Assembly (NCBI GenBank): GCA_015654605.1 | Contig: JAATGO010000303.1 | Coordinates: forward strand, 1-7,518 | Length of the DNA: 7,518 nucleotides | Reading direction: 5' to 3' | DNA from: Betaproteobacteria bacterium | GTDB lineage: Bacteria; Pseudomonadota; Gammaproteobacteria; Burkholderiales; Burkholderiaceae | Shown here: positions 5,585 to 7,518 of the stretch, piece by piece | Numbering within the stretch: the first letter of the stretch is position 1 | Layout of the letters: each line of letters starts with the position of its first letter | The notes under the pieces: model-generated | Seen by the model: only the letters and a program-made list of their open reading frames with translations | The model's database searches: none | What the model was told of the DNA's origin: nothing | Position numbers and translations under genes: made by a program

Positions 5585-7084
5585 TCAGCGGAACGCCGGC
5601 TCACCAAAACTGCGCAACTTCCGACTATGCAAACGCTCAACTCCATTATTTCGCAGTAACTCCAAGGCCAAAATACCAATCTTCAAATGTTGCTCAACGC
5701 GTTGCTCATAAAAGCGGTTTGCCATTCCTGGCAGCTTGATTTCCCCATGCAAAGGTTTGTCCGACACACACAACAACGTTCCGTAAGGAACGCGGAAACG
5801 AAAGCCATTAGCAGCAACAGTCGAACTTTCCATATCCAACGCAATAGCGCGGCTCTGACTAAAACGCAGCATGGGCGTACGATGATCCCGCAACTCCCAG
5901 TTACGATCATCGACTGATGCCACTGTCCCCGTACGCATAATGCGCTTAAGTTCATATCCTTCTAATTGCGTAATTTCAGCCACAGCTTCCTGCAAGGCTA
6001 GCTGAACTTCCGCCAAAGCGGGAATCGGCACCCACAATGGCAAGTCATCATCCAACACATGATCATCACGCACATAAGCGTGCGCAAGAACATAGTCTCC
6101 CATACGTTGAGATGCAGACAAACCAGCGCAATGCCCTAACATAATCCAACCATGCGGACGCAACACAGCAATATGATCTGTAATCGTCTTAGCGTTGGAT
6201 GGCCCTACGCCGATATTGACCAGAGTGATCCCAGAGCCATCGGCACGCTGCAAATGATACGCTGGCATCTGTGGTTGGCGTAATGGCGCCACTCCGGTCG
6301 CTGTCGCTGTTTCTTGTGCCAGATTAGCGTTGTTGGTAGTTACGTTGCCTGGTTCCACGAAAGCGACATATTGACTACGATATGCCCGTTCTTCAGGATC
6401 GTCCGTAGCTTCCATCAACCTCCGCCCTAAACGGACAAATTCATCCACATAAAAAGCATAGTTGGTAAACAGCACATACCGTTGAAACTGATTCGGTGAT
6501 GTCGCTGTGTAATGGCGTAAGCGATGCAATGAATAATCCGTCCGCGGCGCAGTAAACAATGCCAATGGATGGATCCCCTCGCGCCAGACACCGTTTTCCA
6601 CTTCATAACTGCCATTGACAATGCGATCATCCATCGCCGCCAGATCTGGCAAGTCAAATAAATCCGGTAACAACCGCAGGTGATCTGGGTCAAGATCACC
6701 TTCCACATGTATCCCTTCGGCAAAGGCAAAGTGTACGGGAATAGGGACTTCGCTCACACCAACTTCCAAAGGCACCTGATGATTTTCCAATAACAATCTG
6801 AACTGACTCTCCAGATAATGTGTAAATAGGACTGGCTGCGTCAGCGTCGTCTCATATGTCCCTGGTCCTGCAACAAAACCAAATGATTGTCGCGTATCTG
6901 CATGCGTCGCCTTATCTGTAGTAATACGGACAAAAGGATAGCAGGCACGCACCCGTTGTGACGCCAGGGCTCCTTTTGTAAACTGCCTGAATGCTTCTCT
7001 CAAGAGGCTGGTATTCTGCTCATAGATAGCAATAACCCGATCCACTGCCGCCTTCGGATCCGTAAATTTCTCTGTCAATGTCAT
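5585..7084 (-). CDS. amn: AMP nucleosidase
   Basis: This cytoplasmic enzyme hydrolyses AMP to adenine and ribose 5-phosphate, helping set adenylate levels and purine salvage. The 499-residue product is slightly longer than E. coli Amn (484), mainly through extra residues near 240-275. An Amn-type N-terminal domain (about 10-170) carries GTYETTLTQPVLF. LRHYTATSPNQFQRYVLFTNYAFYVDEFVR leads to the catalytic nucleoside-phosphorylase fold from about 282: GITLVNIGVGPSNAK (285-299), MLGHCAGL, GDYVLAHAYVRDDHVLD, DRNWELR, ALDMESS (415-421) and SDKPLHGEIKLPG (441-453). The Asp at 442 and the DMES motif are the expected base- and ribose-binding residues. The C-terminus LHSRKLRSFGEPAFR matches the family closely. 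The ATG at 7084 is supported by GGAG four bases upstream. It appears monocistronic, with its own promoter, upstream dyads and terminator. Confidence 0.97.
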   Translation of the reverse strand: MTLTEKFTDPKAAVDRVIAIYEQNTSLLREAFRQFTKGALASQRVRACYPFVRITTDKATHADTRQSFGFVAGPGTYETTLTQPVLFTHYLESQFRLLLENHQVPLEVGVSEVPIPVHFAFAEGIHVEGDLDPDHLRLLPDLFDLPDLAAMDDRIVNGSYEVENGVWREGIHPLALFTAPRTDYSLHRLRHYTATSPNQFQRYVLFTNYAFYVDEFVRLGRRLMEATDDPEERAYRSQYVAFVEPGNVTTNNANLAQETATATGVAPLRQPQMPAYHLQRADGSGITLVNIGVGPSNAKTITDHIAVLRPHGWIMLGHCAGLSASQRMGDYVLAHAYVRDDHVLDDDLPLWVPIPALAEVQLALQEAVAEITQLEGYELKRIMRTGTVASVDDRNWELRDHRTPMLRFSQSRAIALDMESSTVAANGFRFRVPYGTLLCVSDKPLHGEIKLPGMANRFYEQRVEQHLKIGILALELLRNNGVERLHSRKLRSFGEPAFR

Positions 7085-7115
7085 ATTTCTCCGAATAGGA
7101 AATTATTTGGAATAC

Positions 7116-7130
7116 AGCCTAACATAGGCT
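7116..7130. promoter_or_regulatory. Palindrome AGCCTA-N3-TAGGCT overlapping the amn -10
   Basis: Perfect 6-bp arms surround three bases, covering the predicted -10 box (7126-7121) and start site of amn. The TAGG element is shared with the upstream AGGAT dyads, but the outer bases differ, so a common binder is uncertain. The position would suit a repressor. Confidence 0.35.
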
Positions 7131-7148
7131 TGGCATTGTGAAAAACAA
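7121..7148 (-). promoter_or_regulatory. Candidate sigma-70 promoter of amn
   Basis: On the minus strand, TTGTTT (7148-7143) and TATGTT (7126-7121), each four of six consensus, are 16 bases apart. The predicted start near 7114 gives a leader of about 30 bases including the GGAG site. It is a weak promoter by consensus, which would fit control by the adjacent dyads. Confidence 0.4.
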
Positions 7149-7149
7149 A

Positions 7150-7185
7150 ATCCTGTTTTTAGGATTATTATCCTACGCATAGGAT
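7150..7185. promoter_or_regulatory. Two tandem ATCCT-N6-AGGAT dyads upstream of amn
   Basis: Two 16-bp dyads lie at 7150-7165 (ATCCT GTTTTT AGGAT) and 7170-7185 (ATCCT ACGCAT AGGAT), four bases apart, with centres exactly 20 bp (about two helical turns) apart. The second extends to 6-bp arms (ATCCTA/TAGGAT). They end one base before the predicted amn -35, with centres near -43 and -63, typical positions for an activator dimer pair. I do not recognise the motif as a known regulator site. Confidence 0.55.
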
Positions 7186-7518
7186 GCCCCATCTAGCTCT
7201 GTTTCCTGCTTTGTAAAACCATATCTAATAGCCATCACTCCAGCCCACTGAAGCTCATTGTTTGAAACATCTCCGATGACAGAATCGAACTCCCACTCAT
7301 TTCCCCAATTTTTCTTTTACTGCGCTTCTTTTACCGGCTCAACACCCAGTTGCGAGCCATTTACTGCTTTATTCTTTGATTGCAAACGAGGGAAATTCTG
7401 ATTGGATGTTAGCGGAGTGAGTCGAGTAGAAGCGGCACCAAAGCGAAATCGTGGATAAATAAGCCGAGCCGAGCGCGGAAAGACACAACATGACGTTGTC
7501 CGGGCGGCAGGAGTAGCC
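7186..7518. other. Intergenic region with no recognisable gene; GC-richer right edge
   Basis: No start-to-stop reading frame resembling a known protein is visible on either strand. The last 100 or so bases are more GC-rich than the preceding stretch and contain ACAAC-N5-GTTGT (7485-7499). On the minus strand one frame is open from 7517 to a TAA at 7317-7319 (66 codons without a start in the window). Its product is rich in Arg, Ser, Thr and Pro with no family match I know. It may be the tail of a gene lying to the right, or simply non-coding repeat DNA. Confidence 0.35.

Noticed and set aside
6427..6729. Minus-strand 100-codon frame inside amn
   Set aside because: It is an alternate-frame shadow within a well-conserved enzyme gene, and its Trp/Cys/Met-rich product is unlike any known protein.
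7278..7300. TTCGATTC-like tRNA T-loop on the minus strand
   Set aside because: The flanking bases do not form a five-pair T-stem, and no acceptor or anticodon arms can be drawn around it.
1..7518. CRISPR array, phage genes, toxin-antitoxin pair or defence cluster
   Set aside because: No regularly spaced direct repeats and no genes of these types are visible. All the large genes belong to known housekeeping, transport, regulatory or transposase families.

Overview
The window is an ordinary-looking chromosomal stretch from a proteobacterium, most likely a betaproteobacterium. This is inferred from the overall resemblance of GltB, NhaR, Alx/TerC and Amn to remembered homologues; no search was run. 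Base composition looks moderate and fairly even, except for a more GC-rich patch at the right edge. All large genes except the nhaR-like one lie on the minus strand.

Layout, left to right. (1) Positions 1-2193 hold the N-terminal 731 codons of the glutamate synthase large subunit (gltB, minus strand, running off the left edge), with its own SD site and a candidate sigma-70 promoter. (2) Positions 2261-3159 hold a compact single-gene element. It carries a REP-associated tyrosine transposase (RAYT/Y1_Tnp, HUH type), bounded by a perfect 18-bp inverted repeat, with a third diverged copy of the end sequence inside its left flank. (3) Positions 3228-4184 encode a TerC/Alx-family membrane protein, divergent from (4) an NhaR-type LysR regulator at 4423-5340. 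Their shared 238-bp intergenic region holds a promoter for each gene, a dyad inside the alx promoter spacer, and a tiny reading frame touching each start codon. (5) Positions 5585-7084 encode AMP nucleosidase (amn, minus strand). It has a strong intrinsic terminator at 5405-5437 and, upstream of its promoter, two tandem ATCCT-N6-AGGAT dyads 20 bp apart. (6) Positions 7186-7518 hold no recognisable gene.

Functionally, GltB makes glutamate from glutamine and 2-oxoglutarate, and Amn drains AMP to adenine and ribose 5-phosphate. The NhaR/Alx pair suggests a small sodium-, alkali- or manganese-linked homeostasis module. The RAYT element is the only mobile DNA seen, and it sits four bases from the predicted -35 box of gltB. 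I see no clearly new multi-gene system. The most notable signals are regulatory: the amn tandem dyads, the alx/nhaR intergenic architecture, and the RAYT end repeats.
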